A model generated the notes under the pieces. The model made no database searches. It saw nothing but the letters and a program-made list of their open reading frames with translations, and was not told where the DNA came from. Position numbers and translations under genes: made by a program. DNA of 64,000 nucleotides from Pseudoxanthomonas sp. Root65. Lineage in GTDB: Bacteria > Pseudomonadota > Gammaproteobacteria > Xanthomonadales > Xanthomonadaceae. How positions within the stretch are numbered: position 1 is the stretch's first letter; each line of letters starts with the position of its first letter. This document shows positions 35,723-43,799 of the stretch, in pieces. The stretch is from the NCBI RefSeq assembly GCF_001427635.1, contig NZ_LMHA01000001.1:1081501-1145500 (forward strand), given 5' to 3'.

Positions 35723-37456
35723 ATGGCCCGCATCCCCGACGCCTTCATCGACGAACTGCTCGCCCGGACGGACATCGTCGAGGTGGTGGGCGGGCGCGTG
35801 CCGCTGAAGCGGCAGGGCAAGGAGTATTCGGCCTGCTGTCCGTTCCACGACGAGCGCTCGCCGTCGTTCACGGTGTCGCCGACCAAACAGTTCTACCACT
35901 GCTTCGGTTGCGGTGCGCACGGCACGGCGCTGTCGTTCCTGATGAACTACGACCGCCTCGAGTTCCTCGATGCGGTGGAAGAGCTGGCGCGGCGCACCGG
36001 CATGGAAGTGCCGCGCGAGACGCAGCAGCGCAACGAGAACAACGACACCCGCGACCTGTTCAACGCACTGGAAGCGGCGGCCCGCTTCTTCCAGCGCAAC
36101 CTGGATGGCAGCGACAAGGCGAAGCTCTATCTCGATGGACGCGGCGTGGACGCAGCGATCCGCACGCAGTTCATGATCGGCTACGCGCCGGATGGCTATT
36201 CCGCGCTGAAGGATGCACTGGGCACCGACGAGCGCCGGATGAAGTTGCTCGATCGCGCCGGCCTGTTCTCGAAGAACGATCGCGGCCACGTGTACGACAA
36301 GTTCCGCGACCGGGTGATGTTCCCGATCCACGACCGCCGCGGCCGGGTGATCGCCTTCGGCGGCCGTGTGCTGCAGAAGGACGATGGCCCGAAGTACCTC
36401 AACTCGCCGGAGACCGCGCTGTTCCACAAGGGCCGCGAGCTGTACGGCCTGTGGCAGGTGAAGCAGGCCAACCAGAAGATCGCGCGGCTGGTGGTGGTGG
36501 AGGGCTACATGGACGTGGTGTCGCTGTTCCAGTTCGGCGTGAAGGAGGCGGTCGCCACGCTGGGCACGGCGACCACGCCGGAACACGCCGAACTGCTGTT
36601 CCGCAATGCGCCCGATGTGTACTTCTGCTTCGACGGCGATGCCGCGGGCCAGCGCGCGGCGTGGCGGGCGCTGGAGTCGGTGCTGCCGCGCATGAAGGAC
36701 GGACGCCAGGCGTTCTTCCTGTTCCTCCCGGACGGCGAAGACCCGGACACCATCGTGCGGCAGGAAGGCGCGGAAGGGTTCGACGCGCGCCTGCAGCAGG
36801 CGACGCCGCTGTCGCAGTTCTTCTTCGACGAACTGGCCAAGGACATCAAACTGTCCACGCTCGATGGCAAGGCGCGACTGGCCGAGCGCGCGCGGCCGCT
36901 GCTCGCTCAGATCCCGGATGGGGCGTTCGGCGACCTGATGCGCCAGCGCCTGACCGAGATCACCGGCGTTGGCGCAAGCAACGCCAACGCACCGTCGGCC
37001 GCGCCAACACCGGCGCGGCGTGCGGCGCCGTCGCAGGCAGGGCAGAAGCCCAGCCTCGTCCGCAGCCTCATCGTGCGGCTGCTGCACAAACCGGCATTGG
37101 CCTTGTCCATCGAATCCACGCACGGCTTTTCCGCACTGCGATTGGCCGGCATGGACCTGCTGCTGGAACTGATCACGCTGGTGCATGCGCGCCCCGACAT
37201 CACCACCGGCGTGCTGCTGGAGCACTTCGCCGAGCGCGAGGAAGCCAGCGCGCTGCAGAAGCTGGCGATGCAGGCACTCCCGGGCGATGAGGACAGCTGG
37301 CGCATGGAGGTGCTAGACGCCGCCGTGCAGCTGGAGAAACAGATGCTGCAACAACGTCTCGACGAATTGCAGGCCAAGCAGCGCAGCATGGGCCTGGATG
37401 AAACAGACAAGTACGAACTGCGCTCCCTGCTGCAGGCCCGCATCGGCCGCCACTGA
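35723..37456 (+). CDS. dnaG: DNA primase
   Basis: Replicative primase (577 aa) making RNA primers for Okazaki fragments. The CHC2 zinc finger is intact (Cys39, His42, Cys60, Cys63 in CCPFHDERSPSF and YHCFGCGAHG). The catalytic core has VVVEGYMDVVSL and FCFDGDAAG of the TOPRIM fold, and a DnaB-interaction domain follows from about residue 440 after an alanine/proline linker. The start MARIPDAFIDELLARTDIV at 35723 matches the family. rpoD, its usual partner, is not downstream. Confidence 0.97.
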   Translation: MARIPDAFIDELLARTDIVEVVGGRVPLKRQGKEYSACCPFHDERSPSFTVSPTKQFYHCFGCGAHGTALSFLMNYDRLEFLDAVEELARRTGMEVPRETQQRNENNDTRDLFNALEAAARFFQRNLDGSDKAKLYLDGRGVDAAIRTQFMIGYAPDGYSALKDALGTDERRMKLLDRAGLFSKNDRGHVYDKFRDRVMFPIHDRRGRVIAFGGRVLQKDDGPKYLNSPETALFHKGRELYGLWQVKQANQKIARLVVVEGYMDVVSLFQFGVKEAVATLGTATTPEHAELLFRNAPDVYFCFDGDAAGQRAAWRALESVLPRMKDGRQAFFLFLPDGEDPDTIVRQEGAEGFDARLQQATPLSQFFFDELAKDIKLSTLDGKARLAERARPLLAQIPDGAFGDLMRQRLTEITGVGASNANAPSAAPTPARRAAPSQAGQKPSLVRSLIVRLLHKPALALSIESTHGFSALRLAGMDLLLELITLVHARPDITTGVLLEHFAEREEASALQKLAMQALPGDEDSWRMEVLDAAVQLEKQMLQQRLDELQAKQRSMGLDETDKYELRSLLQARIGRH

Positions 37457-37466
37457 GGAGTCCGTG

Positions 37467-37976
37467 ATGACACGTTTCGCGCTTCTGCTTTCCACATTGC
37501 TGGCCAGCTGCTTCTCGCTCACCGCGCACGCCACCGACTTCACCCAACCCAAGGCCCGCCTGCATACCGGTGGCCAGCCGTCGCAGGAAGACCTCGCGCG
37601 ACTGGAATCGCAAGGCGTGCGCACCGTGATCGACCTGCGCGGCGCGCAGGAAGACCGGGGCTACGATGCAGCCGCCGAAGCACGCCGTCTCGGCATGGCC
37701 TACGTGGCGCTGCCGATCACCGGCAAGGACGACATCACCCCGGCCAACGCCAGGGCGCTGCAGGATCTGCTGAAGGCGCAGGAAGGCGATGTGCTGCTGC
37801 ATTGCGCTTCGGGCAATCGCGTGGGCGCGCTGCTCGCGTTGGGGGCGGCACTGGACGGCGCGTCCCAGGAAGACGCGCTGACGCTCGGTCGCGCGGCGGG
37901 ACTGACATCGCTGGAGCCGGTGGTGGTGGAGCGGTTGGCAGCACCGGAACCGACAAAGAGTACGACGGGCGACTGA
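37467..37976 (+). CDS. Exported DUF442-type phosphatase-like protein
   Basis: Small exported protein (169 aa): signal peptide to about residue 22 (LTAHA), then a dual-specificity-phosphatase-like domain of the DUF442 / beta-lactamase-hydrolase-like group. LHTGGQPSQEDLARLESQGV and TVIDLRGAQED match that group. The phosphate loop reads HCASGNRVGALLALG, with four residues between Cys and Arg instead of the five of ordinary tyrosine phosphatases. GAGGAG precedes the ATG, ten bases after the dnaG stop, so it may be expressed from the dnaG transcript. Substrate unknown. Confidence 0.78.
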   Translation: MTRFALLLSTLLASCFSLTAHATDFTQPKARLHTGGQPSQEDLARLESQGVRTVIDLRGAQEDRGYDAAAEARRLGMAYVALPITGKDDITPANARALQDLLKAQEGDVLLHCASGNRVGALLALGAALDGASQEDALTLGRAAGLTSLEPVVVERLAAPEPTKSTTGD

Positions 37977-37983
37977 TCTCCCC

Positions 37984-38078
37984 TGTGGGAGCGACGTGAG
38001 TCGCGATCGCTCTTGACCGGATCTCTCTATCGCCGCGGATTATCTGTCTTCGGCATCGCGACTGACGTCGCTCCCACA
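37984..38078. repeat. REP-like inverted pair (TGTGGGAGCGACGT family)
   Basis: Arms at 37984-38007 and 38055-38078, each beginning TGTGGGAGCGACGT and ending TCGCGAT, in inverted orientation between two convergent genes. Same family as 55854-55915, 62903-63014 and 63558-63623. Confidence 0.88.
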
Positions 38079-38089
38079 AAAGCCAACAG

Positions 38090-39028
38090 TTAACCTGCCG
38101 GCACGAACTCGATGCCAGCCACCGAAGCCGCCGGCCGCAGCAGCGGCGTCACCCAGTGGTCCACCAGCAGGAAGGCGAACAGCGCCATCAGGTAGACGAT
38201 GGAGTAGTTGAACACGCGCATCGGGAAGAACTCGTCCGGCGGATCCAGCAGGCGCCATGCGTACCAGAGGAACACCGCGCCGAGCACCAGCGCGCCGCCC
38301 AGATAGAAGAAGCCGCTCATGCCGAACACCACCGGCAACACCGTCACTTCGACCAGCAGCACCGTGTAAAACAGGATCTGCCAGCGCGTGTAGGTCACGC
38401 CGTGCGTCACCGGCAGCATCGGCACCAGCGCGCGGGCGTAGTCCTCGCGGCGGAAGATCGCCAGCGCCCAGAAGTGCGGCGGCGTCCAGACGAAGATGAT
38501 CAGCACCAGCAGCAGCGCATGCGGCCAGTCCCACTCGCCGGTCATGCCTGTCATCGTGGCCCAGCCCAACAGCGGCGGCGCGGCGCCGGCGATGCCGCCG
38601 ATGACGATGTTCTGCGGCGTGGCGCGCTTGAGGAACACGGTGTAGATCACCGCGTAGCCGATCAGCGAAGCGAAGGTCAGAATCGCGGTGATCGTGTTGA
38701 CCCACACCACCAGCACCGTCATCGACAGCGCCGCGAGCACCAGCGCGAACGCGAGCGCCTGCCACGGCTTGAGCTGGCCCTGCACCAGCGGGCGCCACGA
38801 GGTGCGCGCCATCTTGGCGTCGATGCGCGCGTCGAGCAGCTGGTTGATCGCGGCGGCACTGGACGCGGCCAACCAGATGCCGAGGAAGCCGAGCGCACCG
38901 CGCAGCAACTCGGCGCCATCGGGCAGGCCGTCGATGGCGAGGAACATGCCGACGATCGCGGTGAACACGATCAGCGCCACGACCCGCGGCTTGGTCAGGT
39001 CCCAGTATTGGCGGAACGTCGAGGCCAT
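38090..39028 (-). CDS. ctaB: Protoheme IX farnesyltransferase
   Basis: UbiA-type prenyltransferase (312 aa) that converts heme b to heme O, first step to heme A for the aa3 oxidase. [20 protein letters not shown], the first Asp-rich motif [20 protein letters not shown] and the second [17 protein letters not shown] are typical, with about nine hydrophobic segments. Its start overlaps the ctaA stop by ATGA, so the two heme A enzymes are coupled. The gene is convergent with the DUF442 gene across a REP pair. Confidence 0.95.
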   Translation of the reverse strand: MASTFRQYWDLTKPRVVALIVFTAIVGMFLAIDGLPDGAELLRGALGFLGIWLAASSAAAINQLLDARIDAKMARTSWRPLVQGQLKPWQALAFALVLAALSMTVLVVWVNTITAILTFASLIGYAVIYTVFLKRATPQNIVIGGIAGAAPPLLGWATMTGMTGEWDWPHALLLVLIIFVWTPPHFWALAIFRREDYARALVPMLPVTHGVTYTRWQILFYTVLLVEVTVLPVVFGMSGFFYLGGALVLGAVFLWYAWRLLDPPDEFFPMRVFNYSIVYLMALFAFLLVDHWVTPLLRPAASVAGIEFVPAG

Positions 39029-40176
39029 CAGTCCGGCCTGCGCAGGCGTGCGGTCAGCGACACCAGGGTGAACAGCAGCAGCACCGCGCCGGCGTTGTGC
39101 GCCACGGCCACCGGCAGCGGCAGGTTGAGCTTGACGTTGAGGATGCCCAGCGTGACCTGGGCGACGATCAGCACGACCAGCGTCAGAGACCAGCTGCGCA
39201 TGCCCGGCGTGCGGAACAGACGAAGCGCCAGCGCCAGCACGTACAGCGCCACCACCACCGCCATGACGCGGTGGGCCAGCTGGATCGCGATGCGCGCCGC
39301 GCCATCGAGCACGCCGCCCTCGTAATCCACGCCGATCCCCCGCCACAGCACGAAGCCCTCGCGGAAGTCCGCCGGCGGCGCCCACTGGCCCACGCACTTG
39401 GGGAAATCCAGGCCGCACGCCAGCGCCGCGTAGTTCGCACTGACCCAGCCGCCCAGCGCGATCTGGATACCCAGCAATGCCAGGCCACCGATCAGCCAGC
39501 GCCGCAGCACGATGGCGTCGGCCAGCCGGATCGGCCGGTCGGTGGCGCGCCACGCCATCCACACCAGCAACGAGAACGTGGTCAGGCCGCCGAGCAGGTG
39601 GCCCATCACCACGATCGGTTTCAGCAGCCACGTCACCGTCCACATGCCCAGCAGCGCCTGGAAGATGATCACCGCCAGCGTCAGCGCGCCCGCGCGCGCC
39701 AGGTCGATGTTCGTCCAGCGCAATGCGGCGAACAGCAGGATCGCTTCGCCGATGATCGCCAGCACCGACGCCTGCACGTGTTCGCCATGCATGTACAGCG
39801 GAATCGCCGCACCGACCAGACCGGCGGCGACGAGGATCTGCGCGATGCCCCAGCGGCGGCGGCGCGCCGCCAGCAACGCCAGTACCAGCACCAGCACGCC
39901 CAACACGGCGGCGATGTGGCGGTGGACCTGTTCGCGCCACGCCTTGTGCGTCTCGAACGGACGGATCTCACTGGCGACGTGGGACGCGGCCTCATCCATC
40001 GCCTTCGGCCACGCGGCGCGACCGTAGCAGGTCGGCCAGTCGGGGCAGCTCAGGCCGGCGTCGGACAGGCGCACGAAGGCGCCGAACACCACCACGCACA
40101 GCGTCAGTGCGACCGCCAGCCAGGCGATGCGGTGGAAATGCCGGTAAATGACAGGACGCGCTACGGAGTTCATCAT
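39028..40176 (-). CDS. ctaA: Heme A synthase
   Basis: COX15-type membrane enzyme (382 aa, eight helices) oxidising heme O to heme [22 protein letters not shown] in the first loop, [26 protein letters not shown] and [11 protein letters not shown] supply the histidines that bind the two hemes. The cysteine pairs in the periplasmic loops (SCPDWPTC and CGLDFPKC) are both present. Two consecutive ATGs (40176, 40173) are possible starts. It is followed by ctaB and preceded, 22 bases away, by the SCO-like gene. Confidence 0.95.
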   Translation of the reverse strand: MMNSVARPVIYRHFHRIAWLAVALTLCVVVFGAFVRLSDAGLSCPDWPTCYGRAAWPKAMDEAASHVASEIRPFETHKAWREQVHRHIAAVLGVLVLVLALLAARRRRWGIAQILVAAGLVGAAIPLYMHGEHVQASVLAIIGEAILLFAALRWTNIDLARAGALTLAVIIFQALLGMWTVTWLLKPIVVMGHLLGGLTTFSLLVWMAWRATDRPIRLADAIVLRRWLIGGLALLGIQIALGGWVSANYAALACGLDFPKCVGQWAPPADFREGFVLWRGIGVDYEGGVLDGAARIAIQLAHRVMAVVVALYVLALALRLFRTPGMRSWSLTLVVLIVAQVTLGILNVKLNLPLPVAVAHNAGAVLLLFTLVSLTARLRRPD

Positions 40177-40198
40177 CGTCTGCAGGTCGGGCGAGGGC

Positions 40199-40771
40199 TC
40201 AGATGAGCTTGATCAGCTTGGACACATCCGTGCGCAGGCCACCGGGATCGAAGCCCGGGGCATAGCGCAGGATGATGAAGCCGTGGGGGTCGATCACGTA
40301 GACCGGCGTGCCCGCCGCGTCGTCCACCTGCGGCAGGCGCGCGCGCAGCGGATCGTCGGCACGCACCTGGCGCAATGCCGCGTGGCGGGGCGCGTCGGCC
40401 GGGTAGTCGCCGATCCAGAGGATGTCGACTTCGTCGGCGTTGTGGCCGAACAGCTGCCAGACCTTGTCCAGGTCCTGCGCGAGCGCTGTGCAGGCCTGCG
40501 CGCAGCCCGGCGACGGCGCGGCGACGATGCGCCAGCGGCGCTCGGCGGGCGTCCAGTCGTAGCGGCCGCCCTCGGCGAGCGACAGCGAGAGGTCGCGTGC
40601 GTCCACCGGCGGTTGCAGCATGACGCCATGGTTCTTGTGCGTGGCCGGCTGCCAGCCCGAGAAACGCAGGATGCCAGCGCCGAACACGGTGCCGAAGAAC
40701 AGGGCGAACAGGCCGACGAGCATCCACCGCCCGCGACGCCGCTGGGCGGGATCGAATGGTTTGGGGTCCAT
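40199..40771 (-). CDS. SCO-like membrane-anchored thioredoxin-fold protein
   Basis: Single N-terminal membrane anchor (about residues 16-36) and a periplasmic domain (190 aa in total). The segment SPGCAQACTALAQDL carries a CxxxC pair in the position where SCO1-type copper chaperones have theirs, and GTPVYVIDPHGFIILRYAPG matches the thioredoxin-fold end of SCO proteins. Overall similarity to SCO1 is weak, so a copper or thiol role in oxidase assembly is inferred mainly from its place between surf1 and ctaA. Confidence 0.7.
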   Translation of the reverse strand: MDPKPFDPAQRRRGRWMLVGLFALFFGTVFGAGILRFSGWQPATHKNHGVMLQPPVDARDLSLSLAEGGRYDWTPAERRWRIVAAPSPGCAQACTALAQDLDKVWQLFGHNADEVDILWIGDYPADAPRHAALRQVRADDPLRARLPQVDDAAGTPVYVIDPHGFIILRYAPGFDPGGLRTDVSKLIKLI

Positions 40772-40855
40772 GCGTGCATTTTCTCACGCCCGGACGATCA
40801 TTGCCGCTATGGCGACCCGACCGGACTCCCATCGGGAGGCATGACGGCGGGGTTT

Positions 40856-40961
40856 CGTTCGTGGTGTGCCTGTCGAACCACGCCTTTCGAGGGCAAGGCA
40901 AGGGAATCGTGACATGCCGATCCAGCGCAGAGCGCGTGGTTCGACAGGCTCACCACGAACG
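40856..40961. repeat. 27-base inverted repeat (CGTTCGTGGTG family)
   Basis: Arms at 40856-40882 and 40935-40961 are inverted copies differing at one position, starting CGTTCGTGGTG and ending GAACCACG. The spacer is 52 bases. It lies between surf1 and the SCO-like gene on the same strand and could form a long stem in the transcript. Confidence 0.85.
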
Positions 40962-40995
40962 GGGTTACGGGACTTAGTGCCTGACCCGTGGCCGC

Positions 40996-41727
40996 TCAGC
41001 GACCGTTCCGCGCACCTCGCCGGCTGCGCCAGGTCAGCAGCAGCGCGGTGACCAGCACCGCACCGGCCAGTCCGAACCACTGCACCGCGTAGCCGATATG
41101 GCGCTCCGGCGGCAGCGTGTTGGGCAGGACATCGAGGTCGCGGGCATAGCCCAGCGGCTGGTCCGGATCCAGCTTCAGCAGGCGGGGCGCCAACGTCGGC
41201 AGTTCCAGTGCCTGCGCCAGTTCATCCGGCTGCAGCGCGATCACCAGCAGACTGCCATCGGCCTGCTCCGCGGGCGCTGCCTGCGCGATGCCTTCCGACG
41301 GCGGCGGCACCAGCAGTCCCGACAGGTGCTGGCGGCCCGTCACCGGCGCCACGGTCGGCATCGCGCGGTTGCCCGGGACCGGCAGCCAGCCCAGCTCCAC
41401 CAGCAGGGGGGCGCCGTCGACGGGCTGGAAGACGCGAAAGACGCGCACGCCGGGCTGGCGGTCGCGCGTCTGGTTGTCGAGCAGGATGGCCGGGGCCGGC
41501 AGGAATTCGCCGTCGCCGGCGGCCCAGTCGTAGGTCTGCGCGCGCGCGGCGTCGCCGGCCGAGGCCAGCGGCTGCGCCCGGCGTTCGGCCAGTACGCGCG
41601 CGGTCTCAGCCAGCATCGCTTCCTTCTGTTCCGCCCGACCCCACTGCCACGCCGCCAGGCTGCCGAACAGCGACATCGCCAGCACGGCCAGGGTCCAGCC
41701 GATCGGCAGCGGCATGCGCCGGCTCAC
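40996..41727 (-). CDS. SURF1-family oxidase assembly protein
   Basis: Two-helix inner-membrane protein (243 aa) with N- and C-terminal membrane segments around a periplasmic domain, helping heme A insertion into subunit I. LFGSLAAWQWGRAEQKEAML, LLDNQTRDRQPGVRVF, LLVELGWLPVPGNR and the closing HIGYAVQWFGLAGAVLV are SURF1 hallmarks. The start is GTG at 41727; ATG at 41715 (MPLPIGW) is a reasonable alternative. Divergent from the DUF2909 gene. Confidence 0.9.
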   Translation of the reverse strand: MSRRMPLPIGWTLAVLAMSLFGSLAAWQWGRAEQKEAMLAETARVLAERRAQPLASAGDAARAQTYDWAAGDGEFLPAPAILLDNQTRDRQPGVRVFRVFQPVDGAPLLVELGWLPVPGNRAMPTVAPVTGRQHLSGLLVPPPSEGIAQAAPAEQADGSLLVIALQPDELAQALELPTLAPRLLKLDPDQPLGYARDLDVLPNTLPPERHIGYAVQWFGLAGAVLVTALLLTWRSRRGARNGR

Positions 41728-41816
41728 GGACTGCGTCCGAATGTCGCACCCACCATCGGCTCACGCCGCTGGGGCGATAATGCGCCCCTCACCGCCCCGG
41801 TCCCCTCGAGGACACC

Positions 41817-42038
41817 ATGAACGATTCGCTGAAAACCCTGCTGATCATCGCCTTCCTCATCCTCATCGTCTGGAACCTGGGCGCGGGCCTGTACTACATG
41901 CTGGTGGACAAGGGCGAGAGCAAGCGTACGGTCAATGCCCTGACCCGCCGCATCGCGCTGTCGGTGGGCCTGATCCTGCTGGTGGTACTGGCCATCAAGA
42001 TGGGCTGGATCCAGCCGCATGGGGTCAATCCCGGCTGA
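41817..42038 (+). CDS. DUF2909 twin-transmembrane protein
   Basis: Small protein (73 aa) with two hydrophobic helices (about 7-28 and 45-63) and the basic linker SKRTVNALTRRIALS, matching DUF2909. This family is regularly found beside SURF1 and cytochrome oxidase genes, which suggests an oxidase-related role, but none is proven. A GATAAT box lies about 40 bases upstream. Confidence 0.82.
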   Translation: MNDSLKTLLIIAFLILIVWNLGAGLYYMLVDKGESKRTVNALTRRIALSVGLILLVVLAIKMGWIQPHGVNPG

Positions 42039-42045
42039 CGCCGGG

Positions 42046-42160
42046 CGGGATCGGGAATTCGGGATTCGTAAAAAAGCAAAGAGCGACGGGCGACCGTCGC
42101 TCTTTCTTTCTGTACCCGGGATTCGCACTTGCGAATCACCAATCCCGAATCCCAATCCCG
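42046..42160. repeat. GGGATTC-family inverted repeat with a central terminator
   Basis: Outer arms at 42046-42068 (GGGATTCG type) and 42131-42160 (complementary) enclose a separate perfect hairpin at 42078-42105. It lies between the convergent DUF2909 and coxC genes. A smaller relative is at 30345-30408. Confidence 0.8.
42078..42105. terminator. Bidirectional terminator hairpin
   Basis: Perfect 12-base stem AAAGAGCGACGG/CCGTCGCTCTTT with a GCGA tetraloop, flanked by A-rich and T-rich runs on the two sides, so it can stop transcripts of both DUF2909 and the leftward oxidase operon. Confidence 0.85.
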
Positions 42161-42163
42161 GCC

Positions 42164-43042
42164 TTACACCACGTAGACGAACAGGAACAGGCCCAGCCAC
42201 ACCACGTCGACGAAGTGCCAGTACCACGCCACGGCCTCGAAGCCGAAGTGGTCGTTCTTGGTGAAGTGGCCCTTGGCGCAGCGGAACCAGATGATCGCCA
42301 GCATGATCGTACCCAGCGTCACGTGCAGGCCGTGGAAGCCGGTCAGCATGAAGAACGTGGAGCCGTAGATGCCGGAGCCGAGGGTCAGGTTCAGTTCCTT
42401 GTAGGCGTGGATGTATTCCTCGACCTGGAAGAACAGGAACACGCAACCCAGCAGCACGGTGGCGCCCAGCCAGATCAGCAGCTGGCTGCGGTTGCCGGCC
42501 TTCAGCGCATGGTGCGCGATGGTGATGGTCACGCCCGAGGTGAGCAGGATCAGCGTGTTGAGCAGCGGCAGGCCCCAGGCGGGGATGGTCTGGAACTGAC
42601 CGCCCACCTGGCCCGGACCGGCGCTCGGCCATGCCGCCGAGAAGCCTTCCCACAGCAGGCTGTTGGTCATCACGCCATCGCCCTCGCCACCCAGCCACGG
42701 CAGCGCCAGCGTGCGGGCGTAGAACAGCGCGCCGAAGAAGGCGGCGAAGAACATCACTTCCGAGAAGATGAACCACACCATGCCCATGCGGAACGACACG
42801 TCCACCTGGCGGTTGTACTGGCCGCTCACCGATTCGCGGATCACGTCGCCGAACCACATGAACAGCGTGGCGCACAGGGCGGCGACGCCGGCGTAGAACG
42901 TCCACATGCCGAACGACAGATCGTTGAGCCAGCTGGCCACGCCGATCATGGTGATGAACATGGCGATGGAGCCCACGAACGGCCACTTGGAACTGTGCGG
43001 CACGAAGTAGACGTTGGCGTCTGGCGATGGGGCGTTTGCCAT
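42164..43042 (-). CDS. coxC: Cytochrome c oxidase subunit III
   Basis: Seven-helix subunit III of the aa3 oxidase (292 aa). MGMVWFIFSEVMFFAAFFGA, GVTITIAHHALKAG, FQVEEYIHAYKEL and GFHGLHVTLGTIMLAIIWFR followed by YWHFVDVVWLGLF are standard. It is the last structural gene of the operon, 28 bases after ctaG, and ends at the bidirectional terminator shared with DUF2909. Confidence 0.95.
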   Translation of the reverse strand: MANAPSPDANVYFVPHSSKWPFVGSIAMFITMIGVASWLNDLSFGMWTFYAGVAALCATLFMWFGDVIRESVSGQYNRQVDVSFRMGMVWFIFSEVMFFAAFFGALFYARTLALPWLGGEGDGVMTNSLLWEGFSAAWPSAGPGQVGGQFQTIPAWGLPLLNTLILLTSGVTITIAHHALKAGNRSQLLIWLGATVLLGCVFLFFQVEEYIHAYKELNLTLGSGIYGSTFFMLTGFHGLHVTLGTIMLAIIWFRCAKGHFTKNDHFGFEAVAWYWHFVDVVWLGLFLFVYVV

Positions 43043-43070
43043 GGCGATGCTTCCGGTTGCTAAGGCGAAG

Positions 43071-43649
43071 TCAGGGTGCCGCGAGCGGCGAAGGCGACGC
43101 CGTGCCCGTGCCGATCTGCGCGGTCAGGGCGTCGTTCTTGAAGAAGGTATACGACAGGGTGATGGTCTTCACTTCCGCCGGCAGGTCCTGGTCCACGATG
43201 AAGCGGACCGGCATGTCGCGGCTCTCGCCGGCCTGCAGGGTCTGGGCGGTGAAGCAGAAACACTCGGTCTTGGTGAAGTAGCCCGACGCGCGCGCCGGCG
43301 CGACCGACGGCACCGCGCTGCCGACCACGGCCTTGTCGCTGTCGTTGCGGGCGAAATACTTGGCCTCGTACAGCTCGCCGGGCACCACCTGCATGGTCAG
43401 CTGTTCCGGCTTGAACGCCCACGGCAGCTTGGAGTTCACGCCGCCGTCGAACTGCACGGTGACGGTGCGCACGGCCTTGGCGGCCGCGACGGCTGCCGCC
43501 TGCCCGGGACCCTGCTCCAGGCGGATGCCGAACACCTTCTCGCAGGCGATGCGGTACAGCGGCACCAGCGAGAACGTCAGCACGAACACCGCCATCGCCA
43601 CGCCGACCAGCTTGAACAGGCCCGCCGAGTTGGACTTGGCGGCCGTCAT
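43071..43649 (-). CDS. ctaG: Cytochrome c oxidase assembly protein CtaG (Cox11)
   Basis: Copper chaperone (192 aa) for the CuB site: one N-terminal membrane helix (about residues 12-33) and a periplasmic immunoglobulin-like domain. VPLYRIACEKVFG contains the conserved cysteine after the helix, and KTECFCFTAQTL carries the CFCF copper motif. The start at 43649 overlaps the stop of the 44-residue gene by ATGA; the open frame upstream has no family resemblance. Confidence 0.94.
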   Translation of the reverse strand: MTAAKSNSAGLFKLVGVAMAVFVLTFSLVPLYRIACEKVFGIRLEQGPGQAAAVAAAKAVRTVTVQFDGGVNSKLPWAFKPEQLTMQVVPGELYEAKYFARNDSDKAVVGSAVPSVAPARASGYFTKTECFCFTAQTLQAGESRDMPVRFIVDQDLPAEVKTITLSYTFFKNDALTAQIGTGTASPSPLAAP

Positions 43650-43780
43650 GCGCTCAGCACCGCGCGGCCGATGAAGGCCGCGAAGATCGCGAAGGCGATG
43701 CCGCCGATCACCCACGCCGTCCGCAGCACCGCCCTGCGGCGGCGCGCGAGTTCTTCGGGGGTGAAGGCGGGCACGTTCAT
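43646..43780 (-). CDS. 44-residue single-pass membrane protein in the oxidase operon
   Basis: Short gene between ctaD and ctaG encoding a basic N-terminus (EELARRRRAVLR) and one hydrophobic helix (about residues 21-38). It starts 19 bases after ctaD and its stop overlaps the ctaG ATG (ATGA). Tight placement on both sides strongly supports translation. Small single-helix proteins occur at this position in other betaproteobacterial and gammaproteobacterial oxidase operons and are sometimes called oxidase small assembly proteins; no activity is established. Confidence 0.75.
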   Translation of the reverse strand: MNVPAFTPEELARRRRAVLRTAWVIGGIAFAIFAAFIGRAVLSA

Positions 43781-43799
43781 GCGAAGGCGCTCAGGCGTC

